A stretch of 64,000 nucleotides of DNA from Candidatus Bathyarchaeota archaeon (GTDB lineage Archaea; Thermoproteota; Bathyarchaeia; Bathyarchaeales; Bathycorpusculaceae). Under the pieces are notes generated by a model. It was given only the letters and a program-made list of their open reading frames with translations. It searched no databases and was not told the DNA's origin. Shown piece by piece: positions 32,050-41,164 of the stretch. The DNA lies in contig JAOZID010000010.1 of NCBI GenBank assembly GCA_026014465.1, forward strand, positions 464,288 to 528,287, written 5' to 3'. Both the position numbers and the translations under genes were made by a program. Position 1 is the first letter of the stretch. Each line of letters opens with the position of its first letter.

Positions 32050-33958
32050 ACGTTTCCAAACCCATAGGAACAATCGCGTTTATACCAGATTTGTTAGCTA
32101 TGTAATTGGCTAGGTTGTAGATTTTGGATTTTTCGCCGTGGCAAAGGAACACGCGCTCTGGCTTGGGGGACATGTTTGTGAGGTAGCTGACTAGTTGCCT
32201 GCGGTCGCTGTGACCTGAAAAGCCTTCGATTGATTCGACTTGCAGGTTGCATTGAACCACGGACATTTTGCCTTCGTTGTCAAGCATGGGAACTTCGTTG
32301 ATGCCTTTTTGGACGCGTTTGCCCATGGTGCCTTCGATTTGGTAGGAAACGAAGATTATCGTGTTTTTGTCGTCGGCTGCCCAGTGTTTGAAGTATTCGA
32401 TTACGGGTCCGCCTTCAAGCATGCCTGAAGTGGCAAGGACAATGCAGGGCTCACCATCGATAATGCTTTGCCTAATGCTTGGGTGCTCCACGATAGTAAA
32501 GTAGTCAGACTGGAACGGGTTAACTTCTTCATGCAGTATGCTATGACGCACTTCCCTACCCAAATATTCAGGGTAAGCCGTGTGAATAGCTGTTGCCTCA
32601 GAAATCATACCCTCTATGAAAACAGGCGCTTCCTTCATCATGCCACGTTTCATGTAGCCATCAAGGATTAGCATGATTTCTTGAGCTCTGCCTACGGCGG
32701 GAACAGGAATAATCACTTTGCCTCCACGCTGCAACGTCGCATTTATGATGCCAGTTAAGCGCTCTTCAGATTCTACTCTAGAGGGCATGACATCGTCAGG
32801 TCCACCGTAAGTGCTTTCGGTAATTATGGTTTCAACACGGGGGAACTCGTTTGCCGCGGCTTCCAAAAGCATGGTCCTAGCAAACTTGTAGTCACCAGTG
32901 TAGACAATGTTGTGCAAGCCTTCACCGACGTGCAAGTGCGCCATAGACGCGCCCAAAATGTGCCCGCTGTTATGCAATGTCAAACGAATATCAGGTGCAA
33001 TGTCGGTGACTACGCCGTATCTTAGGGGTATGGTGTGTAGGACGCATTCACGTACGTCTTTTTGGTCGTAGCAGGGGGTTACGCCTTGTTTGCCAGCGAC
33101 GTCGAGGTAGTCAAGCTGTAGCAGAGTCATCAGGTTTGACGTAGGCGCTGAGCAGTACACGGGGCCATCGTAGCCGTACTTGTAGAGGAACGGCACCAAG
33201 CCGCAGTGGTCAAGATGAGCATGAGTAATAACCACGGCATCTAGGCTGTCGATTTGGAATTCGGGCGAATCAAACCGGGGATAACCCTCAAAGGGACGCT
33301 GTGAACCAGGGTTGATTCCGCAGTCAAGGAGCACGCTGCTTTCGCGGGTTTTAAGCAGAAAAGCTGAGCGCCCGACCTCTTGTGCGCCGCCAAGAACCGT
33401 CAAACGAATATCACCCACATCATAGGTTTTAGGGCGGAAAATGCGTTCGCCAATAGTGCGAAGCACACGTTCGCGTTCCTGACTCTCCGAATGCAGGTAA
33501 TGACGCATGTTAGTTACAATTTTGGATTTTAGGGGGGGACTGCGCAGGACGTGGGGGCGCCAACGGGTTTTTTTGATGATTTCTTGCAGGACCACGCCGT
33601 TTCTGCCGATGACCAAGCCTGGTTTTTTGGTTTCGATGATGATTTCGCCTAGGCTGGGGTCGAAGTTGATGTCGGTTATTTCGGCTTCTTTGGCGATGAG
33701 TTCGCGGGTTATTTTTTCTGCCTCAACTTCTGGGAGCCTTACGGAGGGGTCGGGGCGAATCACGATTCGTTTGCGGATTACGCCGACGATTTCGGCTATG
33801 ATTGTGCTTTGGTCTACGAGGACTTCGGGTTTTTTGGTATAAACGCTAAGCATGGGTCCTTCGTATTCGATCCTTGTGACCTCTGCTTCTTGGGGTACTT
33901 TTTGCAGAATGTATTGGCTTATTTCGATTTTGTCTTTGTCTTGGTGTGTTCGAGCCAC
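32036..33958 (-). CDS. aCPSF1 beta-CASP ribonuclease (archaeal transcription termination factor)
   Basis: A 640-residue protein. Two KH domains lie at the N-terminus (the second with KPGLVIGRNGVVLQEIIKKT). They are followed by a metallo-beta-lactamase core with THAHLDHCG (HxHxDH) and a beta-CASP domain with FVSYQIEGTMG and GFSGHSDRRQL. aCPSF1 cuts RNA 3' ends and terminates transcription in archaea. The start is GTG 33958 with GGGAAG upstream. It follows psmB by 4 bases, a common archaeal pairing. Confidence 0.95.
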   Translation of the reverse strand: MARTHQDKDKIEISQYILQKVPQEAEVTRIEYEGPMLSVYTKKPEVLVDQSTIIAEIVGVIRKRIVIRPDPSVRLPEVEAEKITRELIAKEAEITDINFDPSLGEIIIETKKPGLVIGRNGVVLQEIIKKTRWRPHVLRSPPLKSKIVTNMRHYLHSESQERERVLRTIGERIFRPKTYDVGDIRLTVLGGAQEVGRSAFLLKTRESSVLLDCGINPGSQRPFEGYPRFDSPEFQIDSLDAVVITHAHLDHCGLVPFLYKYGYDGPVYCSAPTSNLMTLLQLDYLDVAGKQGVTPCYDQKDVRECVLHTIPLRYGVVTDIAPDIRLTLHNSGHILGASMAHLHVGEGLHNIVYTGDYKFARTMLLEAAANEFPRVETIITESTYGGPDDVMPSRVESEERLTGIINATLQRGGKVIIPVPAVGRAQEIMLILDGYMKRGMMKEAPVFIEGMISEATAIHTAYPEYLGREVRHSILHEEVNPFQSDYFTIVEHPSIRQSIIDGEPCIVLATSGMLEGGPVIEYFKHWAADDKNTIIFVSYQIEGTMGKRVQKGINEVPMLDNEGKMSVVQCNLQVESIEGFSGHSDRRQLVSYLTNMSPKPERVFLCHGEKSKIYNLANYIANKSGINAIVPMGLETFRLL

Positions 33959-33962
33959 AACT

Positions 33963-34595
33963 TTAACTTCCCTTTAACAAAAGAGCTTGCTTTTCCTCGG
34001 CTGAAAGCTCGCGGTAGCCGTCGCCGTTGATTACGATGATGTTGTAGTTGTTGCCGCTGGCTACGTCACGTTTCATGGCAGCGTTCACGGCTTTAGCGAT
34101 AACAGGCAAAGCTTCCTCAAGCTTCATGCCTTCACGGAACTGGTCCTCCAAAACACCCAACGCCAAGGGCGAACCAGAACCCGTAGAGGACATGGTCTCC
34201 TCCATTAGGCTGCCCAAGGGATCCAGAGAGTAAACGTGAGGTCCAGTATCGTCGAAGCCGCCGACGAGAATCTGCGCCATCAAGCCCCGAGCGCTAAACA
34301 GCAGGTTAGAAGTCATACGCGCCACGGTTTTAATGGGCATGGGACGGTTCATGTTGATCCTGTAGAGCTGCGCGTTAGCGGTTATAATGTCAATGACCTT
34401 TTGGGCATCAGCAACGCTCCCCGCAATCGTCATACCCACATGCTCATCAATCTTGTAAACTTTCTTGCCTTGTTTATGGGCAACATAGTAACCCATAGTC
34501 ACGCGTGTATCCGAAGCCAAAATAACGCCGTCTGTACAGACGACACCAACTGTAGTTGTCCCCTTAACAATGAGATTACCTGAATTTTGTGCCAT
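33963..34595 (-). CDS. psmB: Proteasome beta subunit
   Basis: A 210-residue Ntn-hydrolase. A short 12-residue propeptide ends in Gly, and the mature protein starts TTTVGVVCTDGVILASDTRV with the catalytic Thr; Lys of KVYKID and the downstream Gly-Ser-Gly loop (SSTGSGSPLALGVLE) are in place. It forms the inner rings of the 20S proteasome. The alpha subunit is not in the window. It leads the operon with aCPSF1. Confidence 0.96.
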   Translation of the reverse strand: MAQNSGNLIVKGTTTVGVVCTDGVILASDTRVTMGYYVAHKQGKKVYKIDEHVGMTIAGSVADAQKVIDIITANAQLYRINMNRPMPIKTVARMTSNLLFSARGLMAQILVGGFDDTGPHVYSLDPLGSLMEETMSSTGSGSPLALGVLEDQFREGMKLEEALPVIAKAVNAAMKRDVASGNNYNIIVINGDGYRELSAEEKQALLLKGS

Positions 34596-34811
34596 ATCAT
34601 TTAGTCTCCCTAAAACGCTAATTCACGGAACTCAAAAAAGAATTCCAACCATAGGAAGTAGCATGGATGATAACATAGTGCGGACTTTATTAACATTACG
34701 GTGAACAAATTCATGCGAAAAAAGACGATTTTTTGAGGCATAAACACGTTTTACAGTGGCATTACAAGCAAATCTGCTAAGTTGAAGAGCTAAAAAGAGG
34801 GGGCTGAAGGG

Positions 34812-35546
34812 TTAAGTGGCGTGTTTTGGTGGTGGAGTTGGGGTTTGCAGCGGCGTTGGGTGTAAGTGGGGGATGAGGGAGGGGACGTTTTGTTTGTATT
34901 CTTGGAAGGCATCTCCGAAGCGTTCAAAGTTTTCTGCGTCTTCTTCTTTGCCAAGGCGGTAGTACATGACAACGAGCAAGGGCCACATGAGCAGCGTGAA
35001 CAAAGTTGTCCACTCCAAGTTCATGCCCAAAGTCAGCAGCATGAAGCCAAGGTACTGGGGGTGGCGTATGCGCGAGTAAATACCCGACGTGACGAGCTGG
35101 TTGGTGGCTTGTCCTTTGTAGATTTCTTTCCACCCAAAAACTATGAGCAGTATGCCCGCTATCATGAGAAGGGCAGTTGCGGGGAATATGAAGTATGTGA
35201 AGGTCGTGTAGAAGAGCTCTTGCCCCAGAACGCCTGAGAGCAAAAACTCTAGCGTGTAGAGGTTGCTTGCGCCAAATGCCCAGCTAAAAAAGTACATGGT
35301 CAAGGGGACACCGTACATTTCCGCGTACAACCCAACTATGAAGGCAATGTAGATGCTTGAGGAGCGGCGGCTAACCTTGCGTTTAAACGGCATAAACAGC
35401 ACAAACAAGCCAAAGAAACCAACATTTAACAAAACAAACCCCCAGTTAGAATCCATCCCAAACCCCTTACCACTCATCAAGTAGTACACTACCAAAAGAG
35501 CCACAGCCAAAAACCCAGCCGCAACCAAACGCTTCAAACCTAACAT
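34812..35546 (-). CDS. Isoprenylcysteine/PEMT-like membrane methyltransferase
   Basis: About 244 residues with several membrane helices. The C-terminal core has TSGIYSRIRHPQYLGFMLL (RHPxYxG), a helical break, and EEDAENFERFGDAFQEYKQN, the SAM-binding signature of the ICMT/phospholipid methyltransferase family. It probably methylates a lipid or membrane-bound substrate. ATG 35546 is preferred over GTG 35564. The Pro-Thr-rich C-terminal end is unusual. Confidence 0.8.
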   Translation of the reverse strand: MLGLKRLVAAGFLAVALLVVYYLMSGKGFGMDSNWGFVLLNVGFFGLFVLFMPFKRKVSRRSSSIYIAFIVGLYAEMYGVPLTMYFFSWAFGASNLYTLEFLLSGVLGQELFYTTFTYFIFPATALLMIAGILLIVFGWKEIYKGQATNQLVTSGIYSRIRHPQYLGFMLLTLGMNLEWTTLFTLLMWPLLVVMYYRLGKEEDAENFERFGDAFQEYKQNVPSLIPHLHPTPLQTPTPPPKHAT

Positions 35547-35721
35547 CACTAAATCACACTCCACTCAAAATCTAGGCTTATTTCGCGTAAAAAGCATTTT
35601 TGTAAGGATATTTTGACCAAACAAGCCCCCAACACCGCCCAATGCAAGTCAAGAAACCTTGACCTGAGGAAAACTTATCTTACAGACCACTCAATCAAAA
35701 CAAAGCAACAAACACAAACAT

Positions 35722-35799
35722 GGGGCTGTCGGCTAGTTTGGTCCAGGCTTGTAGCCTCGGGCGCTATAGACCCCGGTTCAAATCCGGGCAGCCCCACCA
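35722..35799 (+). tRNA. tRNA-Pro (anticodon CGG), CCA encoded
   Basis: The full cloverleaf can be drawn. Acceptor GGGGCTG pairs with CAGCCCC; D-stem GGCT/GGCT has two wobble pairs; anticodon stem GTAGC/GCTAT holds the seven-base loop CTCGGGC, anticodon CGG, with G37 as expected for Pro; variable loop AGAC; T-arm CCCGG-TTCAAAT-CCGGG. Discriminator A is followed by a genomic CCA (35797-35799). No intron is present. No other tRNA was seen in the window. Confidence 0.95.
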
Positions 35800-35987
35800 C
35801 CAGTTGTATATTGGTTTGAAACGGTGTGCACAAGGCTCTGAAGCGTTTTCGAAATTTGATGGCAATTATGAGGCTGTCAAAATGCTTAATAGTTGAATAC
35901 AGATAGTTTATGTTGGATACGGCTTTCATTTTTTCTATAATTGAAAATTCGAAAGCTACTTGATAGTGATGAGAGGAGTGTGTGGTT

Positions 35988-36137
35988 ATGGAAGAAGCAA
36001 TAGTGGCAATATTTTCTTGGGGTTCTCCTGTTGGACTAGCTATTTTCTTCGCTGGACTGGGGTACCTCTTGAAGGTCATCTTTTCGTTAGCACCAAAAGA
36101 AGAAAAAACAAAGAACAAATCAGAAAAAACTAGTTGA
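35988..36137 (+). CDS. Small membrane protein, 49 residues
   Basis: A short gene missed by size filters. ATG 35988 is preceded by GAGAGGAG at a good distance (about 9 bases). The product has one membrane helix (about residues 12-34: SPVGLAIFFAGLGYLLKVIF) and a Lys/Glu-rich cytosolic tail. A strong Shine-Dalgarno, clean hydrophobic helix and charged tail support a real gene; the family is unknown. A/T-rich sequence at 35905-35960 may be its promoter. Confidence 0.6.
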   Translation: MEEAIVAIFSWGSPVGLAIFFAGLGYLLKVIFSLAPKEEKTKNKSEKTS

Positions 36138-36404
36138 ACCAAGCAACTTCCCGCCGACACATAAACTTTGCATAAGACTAAACAGCGTGCTCCAAGTTCT
36201 GCCAAACGAGTAGAATAGGGTTGAGCCTAATTTTTCACACAAGGTACAGCGGGGTTTGCTGGGGCTTTGGGTTCACAAGGAGGAAGAATGAAACCCATTA
36301 GTGATGCCTACCAATAGGAGTGATGTTCGCCAAAGCCCATTCAGCCCAGGGGTTGTGTTGGTGAGGAATAAAAAAGGTGGAGGAAGTGGTTTGTGTTTTG
36401 TTGG

Positions 36405-39041
36405 TTATTGTCGTTTGCGAAGGACGATAGCTGCTGCGATGATTATGATGATGGCTGCTGCGGCTCCGATTGCTATGTAGGTTGTTGTTGGCGTGTCGCT
36501 AGTTGGTGGGGGTGCGATGCTTGGGGAAGGTGAAGCGGATTGTGGGGGTGTTTGTGTTGGTTGTGTGGGTGTTGGTTGGGCGGAGGCTGCGGGTGTTGTG
36601 GAGGTTGTGGTTTCGCCGACTATGAAGTAGGCTGTTTGGGTTGAGCCGTAGTAGGAGTTGGTTCCGTGGAAGGTTGCGGTAACTTGGTAGATTCCTTCAA
36701 CTGGAGGTGTCCATGCGACTGCGTAGTTGCCGTTTGTGTCAGTGGTAGCGGTTCCAAGGTCTTGGGTGTTGCCGTTGGGGTCGATGGCTGTTAGCTTTAC
36801 TGTAACGCCGTCTGCGTCAGGGGGCATTGGTTTTTGCATGTAAAGATATTCCATCCAGTCGCTCATGCTCTCGTCAGAGACAGCGGGAACAACGTTGAAT
36901 TCGCCTGTTTCCACTAACTCTTTGGCGCCTGCACAAACGTCCGTGACGGTACCCGTTATCAGCACCTGAGAGCCTTTAGGAAGCTCAAGCTGAGGAGCAG
37001 AGACAGTTGTCGCGGTTGGTCCTTTGCCTACGCAGTAGATTTGTCCATCGTATAGGTTGTAGTATGTCAAGCAGCCGTCAGCAATTGCCAAGGAGCGGTC
37101 GCCGCCCCAACCCATGATTGTCCAGACTTCGTCGCCTGTGGTTGCGTTTATGCAGCGGACTTCAACGCCTTTGTAGGGTGGCGCGTTTGGAGAGTGGTCA
37201 ATGAAGTAAGTGTAGACTTTGCCGTCTGAGATTGCTCCTATGAGAGAGGAGTAGCCGCCGTAGGGTGTTGCAAAGCCGCTTGGGGTGCTGTAATTCCAGA
37301 TCTGGTTGCCGTTGGACATATCGTAGCAGTAGAGTATGCCAGAGAAGCCTGTGGAGTAGAGTTTGCCGTATGCAACCATGGAGGTGCCTGCGCTCATGAC
37401 GCCTGCGCTGGTGGCGTAGTAGTTAAAGGGATGCTCAGAAGCAGTTGGTCCCCAAACCTTATCGCCTGTATCAAGGCTGTAGCCTGTCCACTGCACAGCT
37501 TCCTTGTCGTACATGGTAAAAACGCGTGTTGCTGGGTCTATTTTGCCTGCTACGCGGGTGAGATTGTCGTTGGGTGCATCGTAGCTTTGTATCCAAAGTA
37601 GTTCGCCGCGGCTTTCAGGTTTTAGGCTTATCGCCCATAGGGTGTAGGGGTCAGGGGTTCCAAAGCCAGTTAGACCTGCAAATGCGCTGCTTCGCCCAAG
37701 CACCAAATCACCGGGGATAACGTCTATAATTGCTGATCCTGCGCTTATCTGCTCAGGCAACGTCACGTTCCACGAGTACGCGGTGCTTGCGTCAACGCTT
37801 TTGCCGCCTGGTCGCCATTGATACGCGTTGCTGCTTGTGTCATCTGCATTTGATGCTCCAGTTAGACCCCATGCGGCAGTGTTATTCCATAGAGCCAACC
37901 AGTTGGCATCAGAGCTAAGTACGTATCTTAGGCGTTCGCCGTTTGTGCCTACCTCGTTTGTGCCGCCAGGAACGTTGGTTAGGTTAAAGAGCCAGCTTCC
38001 AGTAAAGCCGTCATACGCCATCCATGTGCTTCCTACAACGCGCCAGATGTAGCCGTTAGGAATTACGCCGTGCTGGTTCATAGATTCATAGTCGTAGAGT
38101 TGCGCGAAGGGCAAACCAAAGGGTTCAGCTCCGAAAGATTCTTCGATTGTCCAGAGGGTCTCACCGTTTGTCAAGTCAACACAGGTAAAGCCGTAAGCAG
38201 AAGGTGAATTGCTAAGGGGCATGCTGTAGTATAGTCGTCCCTGCATTATGATGGGGTTAGCGAATTTGCATTCGTACATTAGTCCGCCGTAGTAGGTCAT
38301 GCCGTCGCTGCCAACGTTGCTGCCTCCAACGACACCGCCGTAGTGAACTTCTTTAGTCCACATTACGTGGGCGCTGTTAGGGGCTGAACCGACTGTTTGG
38401 ACTCTGCTGTAAGGGTATGCAAAGGGGTCGCTTAGCCAGTTTGAGGCTATGCATGACCAGTCAGTGTTTTGTCCTTCGATGGGGCGCGTCCAGTAGCTTG
38501 TTGGAAGCGGGGGGCTAATAGGGTCAGAAATCGGTTCTTCTTGCACAGTCAAAGTGGCAGTTGTGGTACTAGAGGAATAGGTGTCATTGACAAAGTCACT
38601 GGGGTTGCCCGCGACGCCCGTTTCAGGATGATAAAGACTAGCGGTTTGTCCAGGGAAATCTAACACGAAGGTGTAGGTGCCAACCTGTGTGGGGGTAAAC
38701 ATTGCGTAGCTTCCACCCACGGAGTCTGTTGTGAATGGTCCTAGAGTGTCTTTAGAGTTGTCGGGTGCAGTGACTTCGATTGTTATGTCGGTCCATCGGT
38801 CGCCGCCGCTGCCTGCTGCTGTTGGGGGAGATTTATCAAACCAGAAAACGATGAAAGCGGTTTGGTCGACGCCTATTGGATTTGGTGAAACGTTCATGTA
38901 AGACCAGATGGGTATGTCCCACGCTGGAGTGTGTGCGTTAGTGACGGGTAATGCTGCGAAAGCGCTTGCTAATAACAGAAATGATACCGAGATTGCCAGT
39001 AATGTTGTTTTAGTTAAGGGTTTTTTTGAGGTAATTTTCAT
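36405..39041 (-). CDS. Secreted PQQ-propeller surface protein
   Basis: About 878 residues. A signal peptide (about 10-35) is followed by an Ig-like domain (residues about 50-150), then a PQQ/BamB-type beta-propeller with blades such as GETLWTIEESFG, GDKVWGPTA, GNQIWNYSTPSG and GDEVWTIMGWGG. A second Ig-like domain (about 700-810), a Ser/Thr/Pro-rich stalk and a C-terminal membrane helix with an RKRQ tail complete it. It is anchored outside the cell by the C-terminal helix. GAGG is 8 bases before ATG 39041; longer frames are not supported. A structural or binding role is likely. Confidence 0.88.
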   Translation of the reverse strand: MKITSKKPLTKTTLLAISVSFLLLASAFAALPVTNAHTPAWDIPIWSYMNVSPNPIGVDQTAFIVFWFDKSPPTAAGSGGDRWTDITIEVTAPDNSKDTLGPFTTDSVGGSYAMFTPTQVGTYTFVLDFPGQTASLYHPETGVAGNPSDFVNDTYSSSTTTATLTVQEEPISDPISPPLPTSYWTRPIEGQNTDWSCIASNWLSDPFAYPYSRVQTVGSAPNSAHVMWTKEVHYGGVVGGSNVGSDGMTYYGGLMYECKFANPIIMQGRLYYSMPLSNSPSAYGFTCVDLTNGETLWTIEESFGAEPFGLPFAQLYDYESMNQHGVIPNGYIWRVVGSTWMAYDGFTGSWLFNLTNVPGGTNEVGTNGERLRYVLSSDANWLALWNNTAAWGLTGASNADDTSSNAYQWRPGGKSVDASTAYSWNVTLPEQISAGSAIIDVIPGDLVLGRSSAFAGLTGFGTPDPYTLWAISLKPESRGELLWIQSYDAPNDNLTRVAGKIDPATRVFTMYDKEAVQWTGYSLDTGDKVWGPTASEHPFNYYATSAGVMSAGTSMVAYGKLYSTGFSGILYCYDMSNGNQIWNYSTPSGFATPYGGYSSLIGAISDGKVYTYFIDHSPNAPPYKGVEVRCINATTGDEVWTIMGWGGDRSLAIADGCLTYYNLYDGQIYCVGKGPTATTVSAPQLELPKGSQVLITGTVTDVCAGAKELVETGEFNVVPAVSDESMSDWMEYLYMQKPMPPDADGVTVKLTAIDPNGNTQDLGTATTDTNGNYAVAWTPPVEGIYQVTATFHGTNSYYGSTQTAYFIVGETTTSTTPAASAQPTPTQPTQTPPQSASPSPSIAPPPTSDTPTTTYIAIGAAAAIIIIIAAAIVLRKRQ

Positions 39042-39221
39042 TTTTATGCCTCGTTTTTGAGGCTCTGTATCCCCGAAACTGTATATAAAATTTTTCTCAC
39101 AACAAGCCAAATAAGAAAAAAAATGCAGACAATCCCGAGTTGCATCACATAATTTGTCTACGGGTGGTGACAAGAAAATTTAACTGTGGGAAAGGCACAT
39201 TAAAAGAAGATAGGCTTAACC

Positions 39222-40208
39222 TTGCAAGACCAAATAAGAATCGACGAGACTGATGCCAAGATTCTAAAGATGCTGCTAAAAGATGCACGCACCAGTTTCA
39301 CCAAGATTGCCCAGAACTGCGAGATTTCTGTTGGCGCGGCACGAATGCGCTTTGCACAGTTGAAGAAAACAGGGGTAATCACAGGTGAGATTATGCAGGT
39401 GAATCCGCATATTCTTGGTTACAAATGCGTTGCTGATATTGGCATCATAACAGCAGTGGAAAATGTACAGGATGTTGTAGAGTTTCTTAAAACTAAGCCG
39501 TATATGCCTACAACTACAGGCAGATATGGAAAATACACCATTGGAGCTATAGTTGTACTGCGTGAGGTTGAAAGGCTCTCGAAGATTTTGGATGATATTG
39601 GTTCTAACCCGAAAATCAAACGCGTGGACGCTCAGATTTGGGTAGAAACCTCAAACATGGACCACACGGAAAATCTAGCAATTAAGCCACTTGGAAAAGA
39701 GTTGCCACCTAAGGAAACCAAGTCCAAACCCACAGAATATGCACCTGAGAAATTCCAGATGGACGAAGTAGACCGGCAAATTGCAAAGCTTTTGGTGTAT
39801 GATGCACGAGTGCCGTTTAGCAGTATTGCAAAGCAAGTTGGCATTTCAACAAAAAACGTGATACAGCGGTACAGGCGGTTGAGTGGGCAATTGTTGACGT
39901 TATCCACTATAACTGTTGATTTAGCGAAGCTTGGGTACAAAGCGTTGGCACACGTTTTTATTAGAGTTGCAAACAGGGGAAAAACCGCGGAGATTCATGC
40001 CCAGCTGCTTAAAACTCCAAATCTCATGTTTGCCGTAAGGCTAATTGGCACATACGACCTAAAAGCCCTAATCGCGTTAAACGAATTCAACGACCTTTTC
40101 GAGCTAACAAATCAAGTCCACAAAATCCAAGGCATCGACCAAGCAGACATCTTCGTAGTCAAACCCTTCAAGTCATGGCCCCTAAACATCTTCGCTTCAC
40201 TCATCTAA
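39222..40208 (+). CDS. Tandem Lrp/AsnC-type transcription regulator
   Basis: A 328-residue regulator made of two Lrp-like units. The first HTH is DETDAKILKMLLKDARTSFT and the second DEVDRQIAKLLVYDARVPFS; each is followed by a RAM-like ligand domain. The two halves have diverged but keep the same order, so an ancient internal duplication is likely, giving a pseudo-dimer in one chain. The start is TTG 39222. It lies head-to-head with the PQQ surface-protein gene and could control it; this is inference from arrangement. Confidence 0.85.
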   Translation: MQDQIRIDETDAKILKMLLKDARTSFTKIAQNCEISVGAARMRFAQLKKTGVITGEIMQVNPHILGYKCVADIGIITAVENVQDVVEFLKTKPYMPTTTGRYGKYTIGAIVVLREVERLSKILDDIGSNPKIKRVDAQIWVETSNMDHTENLAIKPLGKELPPKETKSKPTEYAPEKFQMDEVDRQIAKLLVYDARVPFSSIAKQVGISTKNVIQRYRRLSGQLLTLSTITVDLAKLGYKALAHVFIRVANRGKTAEIHAQLLKTPNLMFAVRLIGTYDLKALIALNEFNDLFELTNQVHKIQGIDQADIFVVKPFKSWPLNIFASLI

Positions 40209-40239
40209 CCAAAACACACACTCTTTTTCACGGGCACGA

Positions 40240-41028
40240 TTATTCTGGCGTGACGTTATCCCACGTATTTTTGAAGTGGTCTTGGAGTATGGCTATGAAG
40301 CTGGGGTTGTTTGTCCACAGCGCGTTGGATTGTGTCCAGTGTGAGGTTGGGTGGGTGAGTAGGCTGGCTTCGTTGTGGTCGGATATTGTGAGAACTGCTT
40401 TTGGGGGTTCTGGGAGGTAGCGGATTTGGACGTTTTGGTGTTTGAGCAGGAGGCGGTGTTCTTTGGGGTAGTTGTCGGTTTCGTGGGGTTTTTCGGTTAT
40501 GATGCGGATTTTTACTCCGCGTTTTGCGGCTTTGATTAGTTCTTCGTGCAGGTGGAAGGATGCGTGGAAGACTCTTCTTTTGGAGCTAATTACGTGGAAG
40601 GTTTTTTTGGCGTTTTCTATGGTTTGTTTCCTGCGTTTGAGGCTGGCTTCTTTTTGGGGGATTATCATGAAGTAGTGGTCGTCTTTTTGGTGACCGTTTT
40701 CGGGGGTGTTTTCGAAGTGCTGGAGCATTTGTGTTGCTTTTTGGTGTAGTTTGCTGTGGTGCTGTTTTTGGCGCTCCATCAAGATGGGTATGACTTCGTG
40801 GATTGGGACGGCTTGGAACGTGGTTGGGGAACCCAAGATGGTTTCGATTAAGCCTAGCCGTTGTAGGGCAGGCATTATGCGGTAGATGTCTTGGCGTGTG
40901 ACCTTAGAGGCGGAGGATATTGTTTTTGCCGCAGAAGGTTTGGCAAGCCGCACAAGTTCAAGGTAGACCCTGCTTTGACATGAAGTTAAACCTAAACCAA
41001 CCAAAGTTTGCACGTAACTTTCTTCCAA
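40240..41028 (-). CDS. TrmB-family transcription regulator
   Basis: A 262-residue protein. The N-terminal winged helix (LGLTSCQSRVYLELVRLAKP, then ISSASKVTRQDIYRIMPALQ) is typical of TrmB, followed by a coiled coil (about 90-115) and a PLD-like sensor domain. TrmB proteins bind sugars or related ligands. The start is TTG 41028. It faces the spermidine-synthase-like gene divergently and may regulate it. Confidence 0.86.
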   Translation of the reverse strand: MEESYVQTLVGLGLTSCQSRVYLELVRLAKPSAAKTISSASKVTRQDIYRIMPALQRLGLIETILGSPTTFQAVPIHEVIPILMERQKQHHSKLHQKATQMLQHFENTPENGHQKDDHYFMIIPQKEASLKRRKQTIENAKKTFHVISSKRRVFHASFHLHEELIKAAKRGVKIRIITEKPHETDNYPKEHRLLLKHQNVQIRYLPEPPKAVLTISDHNEASLLTHPTSHWTQSNALWTNNPSFIAILQDHFKNTWDNVTPE

Positions 41029-41164
41029 GTTGAATTGCCCCGCGAGTTTTCATGGCAAAAGGTAAACTTGCTGTTAAACATTCCCGTACTGTCAGTGGGA
41101 ATCACACATGCTGCTCGTTAAATTTGAGTGGGGTGGTTTGTGATGTGGAAGGGACAAAAGGGGC

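Noticed and set aside
36288-36317. A nine-codon frame after a strong AAGGAGG
   Set aside because: The Shine-Dalgarno is striking, but the frame is too short to support as a gene and no downstream plus-strand gene could use it as a leader.
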